Source of the DNA: an uncultured Flavobacteriaceae bacterium
Lineage (GTDB): Bacteria; Bacteroidota; Bacteroidia; Flavobacteriales; Flavobacteriaceae
Length of the DNA stretch: 34,185 bases
Direction of reading: 5' to 3'
Assembly (NCBI GenBank): GCA_905479095.1
Contig: CAJQLD010000084.1
Span: 1 to 34,185, forward strand
In this document: piece by piece, positions 15,575-23,834 of the stretch
Layout: each line of letters opens with the position of its first letter
Position numbering within the stretch: position 1 is the first letter of the stretch
Translations under genes and position numbers: made by a program
Notes under the pieces: generated by a model
The model's input: the letters and a program-made list of their open reading frames with translations, nothing else
Told to the model about the DNA's origin: nothing
The model's database searches: none

Positions 15575-16429
15575 ATGGCAAATTTAAAAGAAATCCGAAA
15601 TAGAATAGCATCCGTATCTTCAACGATGCAGATTACAAGTGCCATGAAAATGGTATCGGCTGCTAAGTTGAAAAAAGCACAAGATGCCATCACAGCGATG
15701 CGTCCTTATGCTAATAAATTAACGGAGCTTTTACAAAACCTAAGTGCCACTTTGGACGCTGATTCTGGAAGTAAATATTCAGAACATCGCGAAATCAAAA
15801 ACGTACTTATTGTAGCCATTACTTCCAACAGAGGGTTGTGTGGTGCATTCAATTCTAATATTATCAAGAGAGCAACGGCAGTAGCGGAAAGTTACGATGC
15901 CAATGTATCTGTTGTAGCCATTGGAAAAAAAGCGAATGACGCCCTCTCAAAAAACTTTGAGATCATTTCCAATCAGAGTCCTGTTTATGACGATTTAACA
16001 TTTGACAATGTTGCTGCAATTGCAGAGATGCTCATGGAGCAATTTGAATCCAAAGCATTTGACAAAATTGAAGTTATTTATAATAAATTCAAAAATGCGG
16101 CGACTCAAGAAATCATGACCGAGCAGTTTTTGCCAATTGAGCCCTTAGAAGGGGATACCAATGGAAACCTCGATTATATTTTTGAACCGTCTAAAGAAGA
16201 GATTGTGGAAACCTTGATTCCAAAGTCGTTAAAGACACAATTGTACAAGTCCATACGTGACAGTTTTGCAAGCGAGCACGGCGCTCGAATGACGGCGATG
16301 CACAAAGCAACAGACAACGCCACGGAACTCAGAGATCAGCTTAAATTGACGTATAACAAAGCACGTCAAGCATCCATTACCAATGAGATTTTAGAAATTG
16401 TTGGTGGGGCAGAAGCTTTGAATGGCTAG
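15575..16429 (+). CDS. atpG: F-type ATP synthase subunit gamma
   Basis: The central rotor shaft of F1. The N-terminus ANLKEIRNRIASVSSTMQIT and the C-terminus LTYNKARQASITNEILEIVGG are the conserved coiled-coil ends of gamma, and SNRGLCGAFNSNI is the standard central motif. It has 284 residues. It starts 5 bases after the right repeat of the IVP cassette, so any hairpin formed by the cassette ends could affect its translation. It is the last atp gene here; beta (atpD) and epsilon (atpC) are not in the window, as usual in Bacteroidota. Codons 157-168 are duplicated as a scrap after the chitinase gene (18544-18580). Confidence 0.97.
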   Translation: MANLKEIRNRIASVSSTMQITSAMKMVSAAKLKKAQDAITAMRPYANKLTELLQNLSATLDADSGSKYSEHREIKNVLIVAITSNRGLCGAFNSNIIKRATAVAESYDANVSVVAIGKKANDALSKNFEIISNQSPVYDDLTFDNVAAIAEMLMEQFESKAFDKIEVIYNKFKNAATQEIMTEQFLPIEPLEGDTNGNLDYIFEPSKEEIVETLIPKSLKTQLYKSIRDSFASEHGARMTAMHKATDNATELRDQLKLTYNKARQASITNEILEIVGGAEALNG

Positions 16430-16454
16430 TGATTCGTTTTAAAATCATAACATT

Positions 16455-16483
16455 AAGAGCCTTGCATTTGTAAGGCTTTTTTT
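16455..16483 (+). terminator. Intrinsic terminator after atpG
   Basis: AGCCTT (16458-16463) pairs with AAGGCT (16472-16477), with possible extension inward, and a run of seven T follows. It lies 25 bases past the atpG stop. A near copy, with the same following bases TTATGGCATAAA, lies at 18588-18617. Confidence 0.85.
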
Positions 16484-16529
16484 ATGGCATAAATTTTGAT
16501 TATTATTTAGTTTAAATAAACCAAATCCA

Positions 16530-16607
16530 ATGACCTACCCAAAACAACATTATCACGAAGTATCCGCCTCAATCTTGGTAGTATTCCGAAGTTTTAAACT
16601 CAATTAA
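16530..16607 (+). pseudogene. Shrunken remnant of the outer-membrane barrel gene found intact at 18662
   Basis: The 400 bases between atpG and the chitinase contain no intact recognisable gene, but several pieces echo the region downstream of the chitinase. ATGACC at 16530 lies 47 bases past the atpG terminator, just as ATGACC of the intact barrel gene lies 45 bases past the second terminator. Bases 16592-16609 are identical to 19198-19215, the last codons (FKLN, stop) of the intact gene and the bases after it. The frame between them is open but only 26 codons long, so about 470 bases of the barrel would have been lost. A short functional peptide cannot be ruled out, but decay of a duplicate is the simplest reading. 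Confidence 0.6.
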
Positions 16608-16618
16608 AACCCACCAAT

Positions 16619-16661
16619 ATGTCGCTAACTTCAAATCAAAGACCTCTTTTAGTAGCGACAT
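16619..16661. repeat. Inverted repeat ATGTCGCTA / TAGCGACAT
   Basis: A perfect 9-base inverted repeat (16619-16627 and 16653-16661) around 25 bases, in the gene-free stretch ahead of the chitinase. It is followed by TTTTAAG, which gives no proper T-run. It could be a regulator-binding site, a leader hairpin or a scar of the rearrangement. Confidence 0.45.
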
Positions 16662-16690
16662 TTTAAGCATTCACAGTTGTAAGGATTTAT
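16658..16690 (+). pseudogene. Possible remnant of the lipoprotein gene found intact at 19254
   Basis: Bases 16661-16683 match 19291-19313, the lipobox region of the intact lipoprotein gene, in 19 of 23 positions (TTTTAAG-ATT--CAGTTGTAA). The piece lies in the same order after the barrel remnant as the intact genes do downstream. The match is short and the DNA AT-rich, so this is suggestive only. Confidence 0.35.
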
Positions 16691-16773
16691 ATGGATTCGT
16701 GTTTCAATACACTAAATTTTCTAAATTTTCAAAAACTGTTTATCCTTAAAATCAAGTTGTTTGTCTAAGTTTC

Positions 16774-16804
16774 TTGAATTCAAAACCAATTTAATATAAA
16801 TTCC
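16774..16804 (+). promoter_or_regulatory. Possible promoter of the chitinase gene
   Basis: TTG at 16774-16776 and TAAATTCC at 16797-16804 are 20 bases apart, the correct spacing, but the -7 box matches only the TAnnTT part of the consensus. It would give a leader of about 20 bases before the ATG at 16830. Confidence 0.3.
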
Positions 16805-16829
16805 AAATCAAACCCAAATTTTTATTAAA

Positions 16830-18548
16830 ATGAAATATTCTTTATTATTTTTTATTGTTTTTTTCTCTTTAAACAAAGTAGTTGCCCAATATGTTTTCCC
16901 TGATTGTTACAGCCCGTATGAATCTAGAGTATATACAGGAGGTGAAAAAGCGTCACTAAGTGGAATCAATTATACCGCCAGCAATTGGCTTAACACTCCA
17001 CCTCCAGGAACTGGTTGGACAAGCGACGGCCCATGTGGAAACCCAGACGATGCACTTGGGCCTAAGTATGCGGGTGATAAAAAAATCATAGGATATATGC
17101 CTACTTGGCAATCTGAATATGACTTTGATAAGTATGACCCATCAAAACTTACGCATGTAATCGTTTCTTTTTTAGAATTTAAAGGTATCGATGTTGGCGT
17201 TACTCATGACAATATGGATTATACTAGTAATGATTTTGTTAGCTCAATAGCATTCAATGAAAAATCTGTTCAAAGTGTCGATTCCATATTGACCCATTCA
17301 ACAACCAATTTACTTCAAAAATCAAGAGATGCAGATATTAAAGTATTAGTGGCTGTAGGTGGAGCTATTGATTATGGCTTTTTATGGTTAATGAATAAGT
17401 ATTATAACAATGATACTAAAATCACTGAAATTGCCCAACTAATGGTCGACTATGTTAACTCAAGTAACATTGATGGTGTTGATTTAGATATGGAGTGCTG
17501 GTGGGCAGACCATACAATAAATAAGATAACCGATCAAGGGGGTAGATCAAGAGGTAATAAGTGGGGTGGTTTAGATTCTGGTCCTGAAAATGCGGCTATT
17601 GGGATTACAAGATTAGCAAAAAAAATAAAAGAATTAAGCCCAGGTATAATTGTCTCTACGGTAGTTTTTGGAACAGGCTGGTATGGAAACAATTATGATG
17701 AGCAAATGGCAGATTATGTAGATTGGATAGGTATTTTCACTTATGATTTTACAGGTTCTTGGGATGCAACCCCTTTTGGTCCTCACGGAGCTCTATACAA
17801 GTTGCCTTTAGATAGTTATGAAAAACAAACTTTAGATAATCCAATCTACTCTACTGAAGAAGTCTGTGAGTTTTGGGTAGGAATAGCAGAGCCCGCTTGG
17901 AATCACGATGGGGGTTTTGATATAGAACGAAATAAACTCTGTATTGGTGCTCCGTTTTATGGGTATGACTTTTCAACCCATAAACCTAACGGCGGTAATG
18001 GTTATGAGTTCGAAAAATACGCTGATATTGTTGCAAAATACCCTAATGCACCGACATCTTATGATAGCAATACTCCTGGACAATTTAATGGAAATATTAA
18101 TGAAAACGGAGAAAATATTTTTTATGAAACACCTCTAAGAGCCAAGGCAAAAGTAGATTTTATTTATGATTATGGTCAACAAGGAATCATTATGTGGGAA
18201 CTAACGAATGACTTACCTTCAGATAATGAAAATAGTTTATTAAAGAGTATTCACGACCAAAAACAAAAACGTTCAGGAACCCTATCCGATGAAAATTTGA
18301 CAAACAATAAGTATAATAATACGCTTAAAGTAAGTTATTCTAATGGAACAATTAATTATTGGTACTCTAAGACCACGACCGAGCCCAGCTTGCATAATAA
18401 CTCCATAAGTATTTATGATATAATTGGTAGAGAGATAACGTCATTTAAAACGAATACTTCTAGGGGAGAATATTTTTTCCCGTTACCAAACGGAATACAC
18501 ATAGTAAAAGATAAATTTAACCAAACAGTTAAAATAATATCTTTTTGA
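16830..18548 (+). CDS. Secreted GH18 chitinase with chitin-binding module and T9SS sorting domain
   Basis: A 572-residue enzyme predicted to cut chitin outside the cell. A signal peptide (to about residue 19) precedes a small CBM5/12-like chitin-binding module (YTGGEKASLSG, NWLNTPPPG, residues about 25-75). The GH18 barrel follows from about residue 85 to 470 with the catalytic motif DGVDLDME, Glu222 being the expected proton donor. Residues from about 505 form a T9SS type A C-terminal domain (ISIYDIIGREI, LPNGIHIVKD, KIISF), so export should use the type IX system. It is monocistronic and lies between duplicated fragments of atpG, its terminator and the barrel gene, and its last codon and stop lie in the atpG-derived scrap. 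These facts suggest acquisition by transfer. The activity could be endo-beta-N-acetylglucosaminidase instead of chitinase. Confidence 0.88.
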   Translation: MKYSLLFFIVFFSLNKVVAQYVFPDCYSPYESRVYTGGEKASLSGINYTASNWLNTPPPGTGWTSDGPCGNPDDALGPKYAGDKKIIGYMPTWQSEYDFDKYDPSKLTHVIVSFLEFKGIDVGVTHDNMDYTSNDFVSSIAFNEKSVQSVDSILTHSTTNLLQKSRDADIKVLVAVGGAIDYGFLWLMNKYYNNDTKITEIAQLMVDYVNSSNIDGVDLDMECWWADHTINKITDQGGRSRGNKWGGLDSGPENAAIGITRLAKKIKELSPGIIVSTVVFGTGWYGNNYDEQMADYVDWIGIFTYDFTGSWDATPFGPHGALYKLPLDSYEKQTLDNPIYSTEEVCEFWVGIAEPAWNHDGGFDIERNKLCIGAPFYGYDFSTHKPNGGNGYEFEKYADIVAKYPNAPTSYDSNTPGQFNGNINENGENIFYETPLRAKAKVDFIYDYGQQGIIMWELTNDLPSDNENSLLKSIHDQKQKRSGTLSDENLTNNKYNNTLKVSYSNGTINYWYSKTTTEPSLHNNSISIYDIIGREITSFKTNTSRGEYFFPLPNGIHIVKDKFNQTVKIISF

Positions 18549-18580
18549 ATCGAAAGTATTCGATAAAATTGAAGTTATTC
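18544..18580 (+). pseudogene. Fragment of a duplicate atpG
   Basis: These 37 bases match atpG 16043-16079 with 5 differences and would encode FESKVFDKIEVIH against FESKAFDKIEVIY in the intact gene. Three of the differences fall at silent codon positions, which points to divergence as functioning coding sequence, for example in a related strain, before it was broken. About 370 bases of the atpG tail are missing before the second terminator. The chitinase stop codon (18546-18548) lies inside the fragment. Confidence 0.75.
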
Positions 18581-18587
18581 ACACAAA

Positions 18588-18617
18588 TAAGAGCCTTACA
18601 GATGTAGGGCTTTTTTT
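18588..18617 (+). terminator. Intrinsic terminator after the chitinase, copy of the atpG terminator
   Basis: AGCCTTACA and TGTAGGGCT pair with one G-T wobble, followed by seven T. The sequence and its downstream bases TTATGGCATAAA correspond to the atpG terminator at 16455-16483. Confidence 0.8.
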
Positions 18618-18661
18618 ATGGCATAAAGTTTGATCCATTTGTAAAATCAAAATCATTTTTT

Positions 18662-19213
18662 ATGACCTTCAAAAAACACGTATTGACCCTTCTTTTGGTA
18701 GTGGCAACCCTCACTAGTTTTGCTCAAAATAAAAAAGGCGATATTTCACTCTCCATAACCGCCTCTCCGTTTCCAACGACCTTGTCCGGCAAACACGATT
18801 TTGGCATTATAGCCAAGGCAGGCTTAGAATTTCATGTCTCACAAAAAGTTTCGTTTCAAGGCAGTTTTTTTACATCCAATAACGTGCTTTTTAAGAATGA
18901 TAGTGGCGTTAGCATCAGCTCTTATGGGTTTGTGCCAACCGTTCAATATTATTTCATCAATAAACCAAAGCTTACTCTTTTTGGGCAATTGGGCTACGGT
19001 TTTGGTTTTGAAGATTTGACCCGAAATTTTGGTACTATCGAGAATAGCGCATTGACTATTTTTAGCGTGGGTGTGGGTGTTAATTATAAATTAAATAACA
19101 AGTTACATTTACAGCTCCATTTGCCATATTTCAATGCTCAAAACATCACCATCAACGAAACCTCTTCTGCAGGTGTTGCTGTATTTTTAGGCTTTAATTT
19201 TAAACTCAATTAA
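18662..19213 (+). CDS. Small outer-membrane beta-barrel protein
   Basis: A 183-residue exported protein. The signal peptide (MTFKKHVLTLLLVVATLTSFA) is followed by alternating hydrophobic strands, for example FVPTVQYYFINKPKLTLFGQLGYGFGFED and VGVGVNYKLNNKLHLQLHLPY, and a final strand GVAVFLGFNFKLN. This is the form of the OMP_b-brl/porin-like eight-strand barrels common in Bacteroidota. Its function is unknown. A decayed duplicate of its two ends lies upstream of the chitinase (16530-16607). A lipoprotein gene follows after 40 bases. Confidence 0.8.
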   Translation: MTFKKHVLTLLLVVATLTSFAQNKKGDISLSITASPFPTTLSGKHDFGIIAKAGLEFHVSQKVSFQGSFFTSNNVLFKNDSGVSISSYGFVPTVQYYFINKPKLTLFGQLGYGFGFEDLTRNFGTIENSALTIFSVGVGVNYKLNNKLHLQLHLPYFNAQNITINETSSAGVAVFLGFNFKLN

Positions 19214-19253
19214 AAAATACGTAAGTTTATACTTAAATAAAACACATCTCCAA

Positions 19254-19760
19254 ATGAAGCAAAACCACCTTTTTATTTTAGGAATTATATTTTTAAGTAT
19301 TTTCAGTTGTAAAAGCGCCAAAGAATCAGTTTTACAGTTTCAAACGACCGCTCCATTCGAAATGGTCGAACCGTATTACAACGCATGGGTTGGAGGGATT
19401 GAAAGTGCAGGTTCTGGAGTCAATGTGTTTTTACCTTTAAAAGAGGATCTCGGACGCGTGACGGTTGATAGCATTCATTTTAGGGGCGAAAAATCGGCGG
19501 TTGTTAAAAGAGACCAACTGCTTATTGGACGCTTTAAATATTCAAGGGTTCACCCAAAAAAGCTAATTATGAGCTCCAATCCACACGAAGAATATGGCAA
19601 TACACTGCCATCAAAAACGGACCGATCTCCCTTTAAGTTGGTAAACAACCAGTGTGTGATTAGCTATAGAGTCAATGACAAACGGCTCTATTATAAAGTA
19701 CTAAATCTTAAAAGTCTTCGAGAGATTGCCTATCCCTCAGCGCCCCCCCAAAAGCAATAA
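19254..19760 (+). CDS. Lipoprotein of unknown function
   Basis: A 168-residue protein with a clear lipoprotein signal (MKQNHLFILGIIFLSIFSCKS, Cys19) and a soluble domain rich in beta strands and charged residues (PYYNAWVGGIESAGSGVNVF, GRVTVDSIHFRGEKS). It is likely anchored in the outer membrane or periplasm. I do not recognise the domain. It follows the barrel gene closely and may share its transcript. The C-terminus AYPSAPPQKQ looks unstructured. Confidence 0.75.
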   Translation: MKQNHLFILGIIFLSIFSCKSAKESVLQFQTTAPFEMVEPYYNAWVGGIESAGSGVNVFLPLKEDLGRVTVDSIHFRGEKSAVVKRDQLLIGRFKYSRVHPKKLIMSSNPHEEYGNTLPSKTDRSPFKLVNNQCVISYRVNDKRLYYKVLNLKSLREIAYPSAPPQKQ

Positions 19761-19818
19761 ACTTCAATTATAGTTTGTTCGTTAAAATGTGTATTTTTAT
19801 AAGATAAAAGAGATTCAA

Positions 19819-21291
19819 TTGAGCGTCCTAAAAACACTATACAAACAAACTTTCATTTACGGCTTGGCAACAGTGGTTCCCCGCATGTTAAGTTTCCTTT
19901 TGGTGCGTTTACATACGGATAAATCAGTGCTTGAAAACGTATCGGATTATGGAGATGTGTCTCTAGTTTACTCTTATTTTGTACTCTTTAATGTCGTGAT
20001 TGCTTACGGCATGGAAACTGCCTTTTTTCGTTTTTTCAATAAAGATTCGGACCAAACAAAAGTTCTGAGTACTGCTGCCATGTCTATTTTAGGAACCTCC
20101 TTAGGGTTTTTAGGACTTGGGTTGGTGTTTCAGCAACAGATAGCGGAAGTTACCCACATCAATGTTAATTATGTTGGCTTAGTTATTTGGACCTTGTTTT
20201 TAGATGCCTTGGTCATTATTCCGTTTGCCTTCTTGAGAGCACAAGGGAAGCCTGTTAAATACACCGTTGTTAAACTTACCAATGTGATTGTTAACCTTGG
20301 TCTAAATCTCTTTTTATTACTTTATTTAAAATCACTGTCGGAACACAACAGCATTTGGGATTCAATTTATATCCCCAATTTTGAAGTGAATTATATCTTT
20401 ATTGCCAATCTAATTGCGAGTGGAATAACTCTGATATTGCTTTTTCCTTTTTACTTTAAAATCAAGTACAAGATTGATATTATTCTTTGGAATAAAATGC
20501 TGAGGTATGCATTACCAGTCTTAGTCGCAGGGATTGCATTTTCCATCAATGAAACCTTTGACCGGGTGTTGTTAGAGCGATTACTTCCAGAGTCTATTGC
20601 CAAAACGTCCATTGGTATGTATTCGGCCTGTTATAAATTAGCTCTTTTTATGATGTTGTTTGCAACGGCGTATCGTTTGGGAATTGAGCCCTTCTTTTTC
20701 AGTCAATCCAAAACTAAAGATGCCACCAAAAATTATGCAAAAATCCTTGAATTTTTTGTGATCTGTGGCGCCCTTATTTTGTTGGTTGTAGTTGTCTTTA
20801 TTGATGTTTTAAAACTAATTCTCATTCCAAATGAAGCCTATTGGGAAGCCATGAAAGTCGTGCCAATACTATTATTAGCGTACCTTTTTCTGGGGATCTA
20901 TCACAACTTATCCGTTTGGTATAAAATCACTGATCGCACCAAATATGGAGCCTATATCTCGGTTGTTGGCGCTACAATTACGCTTTTAATAAACCTGATT
21001 TTCATCCCATCGTTCAGTTATATGGCGTCTGCTGTAGCCACCTTAGCAGCCTATTTTTCAATGACCTTACTATCGTATTATTTTGGTCGAAAACACTACC
21101 CAATTCCGTACAACCTAAAAAAAATAGGACTGTATTTAGTGCTCGCTATTTCCTTATCAGTGCTTTCATTTTATCATTTTAGAGCGCAGTATTTAATAGG
21201 ATCTGGGATGGTTATAACCCTAGTATTGATTATTTGGACGAATGAAAAAGCAACGATTAAACAATTTTTAAAACCCTCTCATGACCATTAA
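19819..21291 (+). CDS. Polysaccharide flippase (Wzx-like, MATE/MOP superfamily)
   Basis: A 490-residue integral membrane protein with about 12-14 hydrophobic segments. The N-terminus [23 protein letters not shown] and ETAFFRFF near residue 70 are typical of flavobacterial lipopolysaccharide or oligosaccharide flippases, which move undecaprenyl-linked glycans across the inner membrane. The frame is open to a GTG at 19789, but I prefer TTG at 19819 because it begins directly at the conserved SVLKTLYKQ and because the upstream stretch looks like promoter DNA (TTTG at 19773, TATTTTTA at 19792). The 3' end overlaps dut by 11 bases. It is distant from the polysaccharide genes at the start of the window and belongs to a conserved housekeeping cluster. 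Confidence 0.85.
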   Translation: MSVLKTLYKQTFIYGLATVVPRMLSFLLVRLHTDKSVLENVSDYGDVSLVYSYFVLFNVVIAYGMETAFFRFFNKDSDQTKVLSTAAMSILGTSLGFLGLGLVFQQQIAEVTHINVNYVGLVIWTLFLDALVIIPFAFLRAQGKPVKYTVVKLTNVIVNLGLNLFLLLYLKSLSEHNSIWDSIYIPNFEVNYIFIANLIASGITLILLFPFYFKIKYKIDIILWNKMLRYALPVLVAGIAFSINETFDRVLLERLLPESIAKTSIGMYSACYKLALFMMLFATAYRLGIEPFFFSQSKTKDATKNYAKILEFFVICGALILLVVVVFIDVLKLILIPNEAYWEAMKVVPILLLAYLFLGIYHNLSVWYKITDRTKYGAYISVVGATITLLINLIFIPSFSYMASAVATLAAYFSMTLLSYYFGRKHYPIPYNLKKIGLYLVLAISLSVLSFYHFRAQYLIGSGMVITLVLIIWTNEKATIKQFLKPSHDH

Positions 21292-21712
21292 TATTATCAA
21301 TAAATCAAGTCATCAACTTCCTGAATATGAAACAATAGCATCTGCTGGCATGGACCTTAGAGCGAATATTTCGGAGGCCGTTATTTTAAAACCATTAGCC
21401 CGTGCAATCATTAAAACCGGTTTGTTTATAGAACTCCCAGTAGGATTTGAAGCTCAGGTTCGTCCACGAAGTGGTTTGGCCGCTAAACATGGTCTTACCG
21501 TTTTGAACAGTCCTGGCACGGTTGATGCGGATTATCGCGGTGAAATAGGGGTCATTTTAGTGAACCTATCTAATACAGATTTTAAAATTGAAAATGGAGA
21601 ACGGATCGCTCAGTTAGTCATTGCGAAACACGAACGAGCTGCATGGAATGAAGTTGAGCAACTTAACGAAACCTCAAGAGGGGAAAGCGGCTTTGGTAGC
21701 ACTGGAAAATAA
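21281..21712 (+). CDS. dut: dUTP diphosphatase
   Basis: The homotrimeric dUTPase that hydrolyses dUTP to dUMP and pyrophosphate, keeping uracil out of DNA. All five motifs are present: [32 protein letters not shown] with the uracil-stacking Tyr, GERIAQLVI, and the flexible C-terminal [11 protein letters not shown]. Its 143 residues match the family. It overlaps the flippase gene by 11 bases, and its stop shares a base with the ATG of the TPR gene, so the three are co-transcribed. Confidence 0.97.
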   Translation: MTINIINKSSHQLPEYETIASAGMDLRANISEAVILKPLARAIIKTGLFIELPVGFEAQVRPRSGLAAKHGLTVLNSPGTVDADYRGEIGVILVNLSNTDFKIENGERIAQLVIAKHERAAWNEVEQLNETSRGESGFGSTGK

Positions 21713-23070
21713 TGAAAAAAGAACCATACCATTTTGTGATTATTTGCTTTCTTATCAGTTCGATTTGGGGACAAGCGCAAGTTGAAACTGATTCTTTAGG
21801 ATTGGTTTCGAATGACTCAACGCATGTCAAATTTCAAACTCATTTTTACGAAGCAATAAAACAAAAAACGCTTGAGAATTATTCAAAAGCTATCGAAGAA
21901 TTAGAAAGCTGTAAGGTATTACGTCCATTGGAATCTGTTGTTTTTCATGAGTTAGGAATTAATTACTTCAATCAAAAGCAATTGGACTCGGCCGAATTTA
22001 ATTTTCAGAACGCCATTTCATTAGATGAAACTAATTTTTGGTATAAAGAAAGTCTGTATCATTTATATGTGGATCAAGATCGCTATGAAGATGCTATTTT
22101 AGCCGTTGAACCTTTGCTTTCCAGACACCCCAATTATAAACAAGATTTAGCAAATCTATACCTAAAAGCGAAGCGATATAGCGAAGCCTTAACGGTTCTT
22201 GACGACTTGGATACCACCCTTGGATACGATGCGTTAAGAGATCGTATTCGTAATGAAGTATACGACCAAAGTGGCAATAACGACCATCGAATTATGCACC
22301 TTAAACGACGCTTATTGGAAGCGCCTGAGCTGCCTACTAATTTTTTAAATTTAGTGTATGCGCACAGTCAATTAAATCAAAAAAAAGAAGCGCTTGAAAC
22401 GGCACAATCATTTCTAAAACAACACCCAAAATCTCATTTGGTGCACGTGGCTTTATATAAGTTTTATTTAGATGACAAGGCGTATGATAAGGCCATCGAG
22501 TCAATGAAAATTGTGACAACGAGCACAGTCGTCTCTCCAGACATCAAAGTAAAAGTTTTGAATGATTTTATGAGTTTTGTTGTCCAGTTTCCAGAATATA
22601 AATCCGCGTTATTAGAGGTCACAAACACAGTGACTCAAACGACTCCCAGCCGTTCTGACGTAGAGTGGGGGGATTATTATTACAATCAAAAAGCATATTC
22701 AAAAGCACTGTCTTACTACACCAAAGCTTTGAAGTTTAATCCGGATGATTTTAAAATTATTAAAAATAGTGCGCTCTTATATTTAGAAACAAATCAATTT
22801 GAAAAGGCTGCCGAATTTACTAATAATCAACTTGAGTTATACCCCACACAACCTCTTTTATACTTAGTCAACGGCACCGCCAATAAGCACTTAAACAAGC
22901 TCGATGTCGCCATTGAATTTTTATCAATGGGCTTAGACTATGTAATTGATAACAAAACACTTCAAATCGATTTTTACAAACAGCTTAGCAGTGCTTACAT
23001 GCTAAAAGGTAATATTCAAGAGTCTAAAGCGTTTACTAAAAAAGCCACCTTATTAGAACAAAAACCATGA
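21712..23070 (+). CDS. Exported tetratricopeptide-repeat protein
   Basis: A 452-residue protein with a signal peptide (FVIICFLISSIWGQAQ) and many TPR-like helical pairs such as VVFHELGINYFNQKQLDSAE and YYNQKAYSKALSYYTKALKF. It is presumably a periplasmic protein-protein scaffold. Its start overlaps the dut stop (TAATG) and its end overlaps the DUF4292 gene by 4 bases. The conserved cluster with a DUF4292 lipoprotein and an EnvC-like factor suggests an envelope role, but the partner is unknown. Confidence 0.85.
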   Translation: MKKEPYHFVIICFLISSIWGQAQVETDSLGLVSNDSTHVKFQTHFYEAIKQKTLENYSKAIEELESCKVLRPLESVVFHELGINYFNQKQLDSAEFNFQNAISLDETNFWYKESLYHLYVDQDRYEDAILAVEPLLSRHPNYKQDLANLYLKAKRYSEALTVLDDLDTTLGYDALRDRIRNEVYDQSGNNDHRIMHLKRRLLEAPELPTNFLNLVYAHSQLNQKKEALETAQSFLKQHPKSHLVHVALYKFYLDDKAYDKAIESMKIVTTSTVVSPDIKVKVLNDFMSFVVQFPEYKSALLEVTNTVTQTTPSRSDVEWGDYYYNQKAYSKALSYYTKALKFNPDDFKIIKNSALLYLETNQFEKAAEFTNNQLELYPTQPLLYLVNGTANKHLNKLDVAIEFLSMGLDYVIDNKTLQIDFYKQLSSAYMLKGNIQESKAFTKKATLLEQKP

Positions 23071-23834
23071 AAAAATTTATACTTAGCCTCGTTATCAGTC
23101 TTCTTTTTTTAGGATGTAAAAGTGTACAAAATGTTCGTACTTCCGAAGCTTTCGACGCCAAGATGTCCGTGAAGCAGATCGTTAAAAACCACACTGAATT
23201 TCAATCTAAATTTAACACCCTCCAGGGGCGACTTAAAGTAGAGCTCATACGTGGCGACCGTTCTGAATCACACACTTTAACGCTTCGAATGGGTTATGAC
23301 AACACCATTTGGGTGAATGCCTTTCTGAATATGGTACGGGTTAAAATTACGCCAGATCGCGTGCGTTTTTACAACAAGTTAGACAATACCTATTTTGATG
23401 GAGACTACGCACTAATTAGTAAGTTTTTAGGGACGGACCTTCAATTTGAAAACCTTCAAAATTTATTGTTAGGGGAAGCTCTTTTTGATTTAAAACCTGC
23501 CGGGCTCAAAAAAATCGATCACCCGAGTTCATATCAGATAACACCCAAACGTCCCAATGCTCTTTTTGATCTTTTGTATTTTATCAATCCAATCAGCTTT
23601 AAGTTAGATGCTCAGGAAATCTCTCAATCACTGAAGCAAAACACCCTAAAAATCAAGTATCAATCCTATCAGAAAGCAACCGGATTAGTGCTTCCTGAAA
23701 ACATGACCATTACAGCAATCAATGCGAATGAATTAACCACATTAAATTTGAATTTAAAATCCGTAAATTTGGATCAACCAATACGATTTCCTTTTAGCAT
23801 TCCAAAAGGGTTTAAAGCAATTGAATTAAAATGA
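23067..23834 (+). CDS. DUF4292 lipoprotein (LolA/LolB-like fold suspected)
   Basis: A 255-residue lipoprotein (lipobox SLLFLGCKS, Cys17). After it come FNTLQGRLKVELIRGDRSES and LTLRMGYDNTIWVNAFLNMVRVKITPDRVRFYNKL, an antiparallel strand pattern of the DUF4292 family. Members resemble the open beta-barrel of the lipoprotein carriers LolA and LolB, so a role in lipoprotein or lipid handling at the outer membrane is a reasonable inference, not proven here. It overlaps both neighbours by 4 bases (TPR protein upstream, EnvC-like downstream), so the three proteins are made together. Confidence 0.82.
   Translation: MKKFILSLVISLLFLGCKSVQNVRTSEAFDAKMSVKQIVKNHTEFQSKFNTLQGRLKVELIRGDRSESHTLTLRMGYDNTIWVNAFLNMVRVKITPDRVRFYNKLDNTYFDGDYALISKFLGTDLQFENLQNLLLGEALFDLKPAGLKKIDHPSSYQITPKRPNALFDLLYFINPISFKLDAQEISQSLKQNTLKIKYQSYQKATGLVLPENMTITAINANELTTLNLNLKSVNLDQPIRFPFSIPKGFKAIELK

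Noticed and set aside
18549-18564. Perfect inverted repeat ATCGAA-agta-TTCGAT just after the chitinase stop
   Set aside because: It lies wholly within the atpG-derived fragment and arises from a few substitutions in it; the real terminator follows at 18588.
19789-19818. 10-residue N-terminal extension of the flippase from GTG
   Set aside because: Conserved flippase sequence starts at the TTG at 19819, and the upstream bases resemble promoter DNA.
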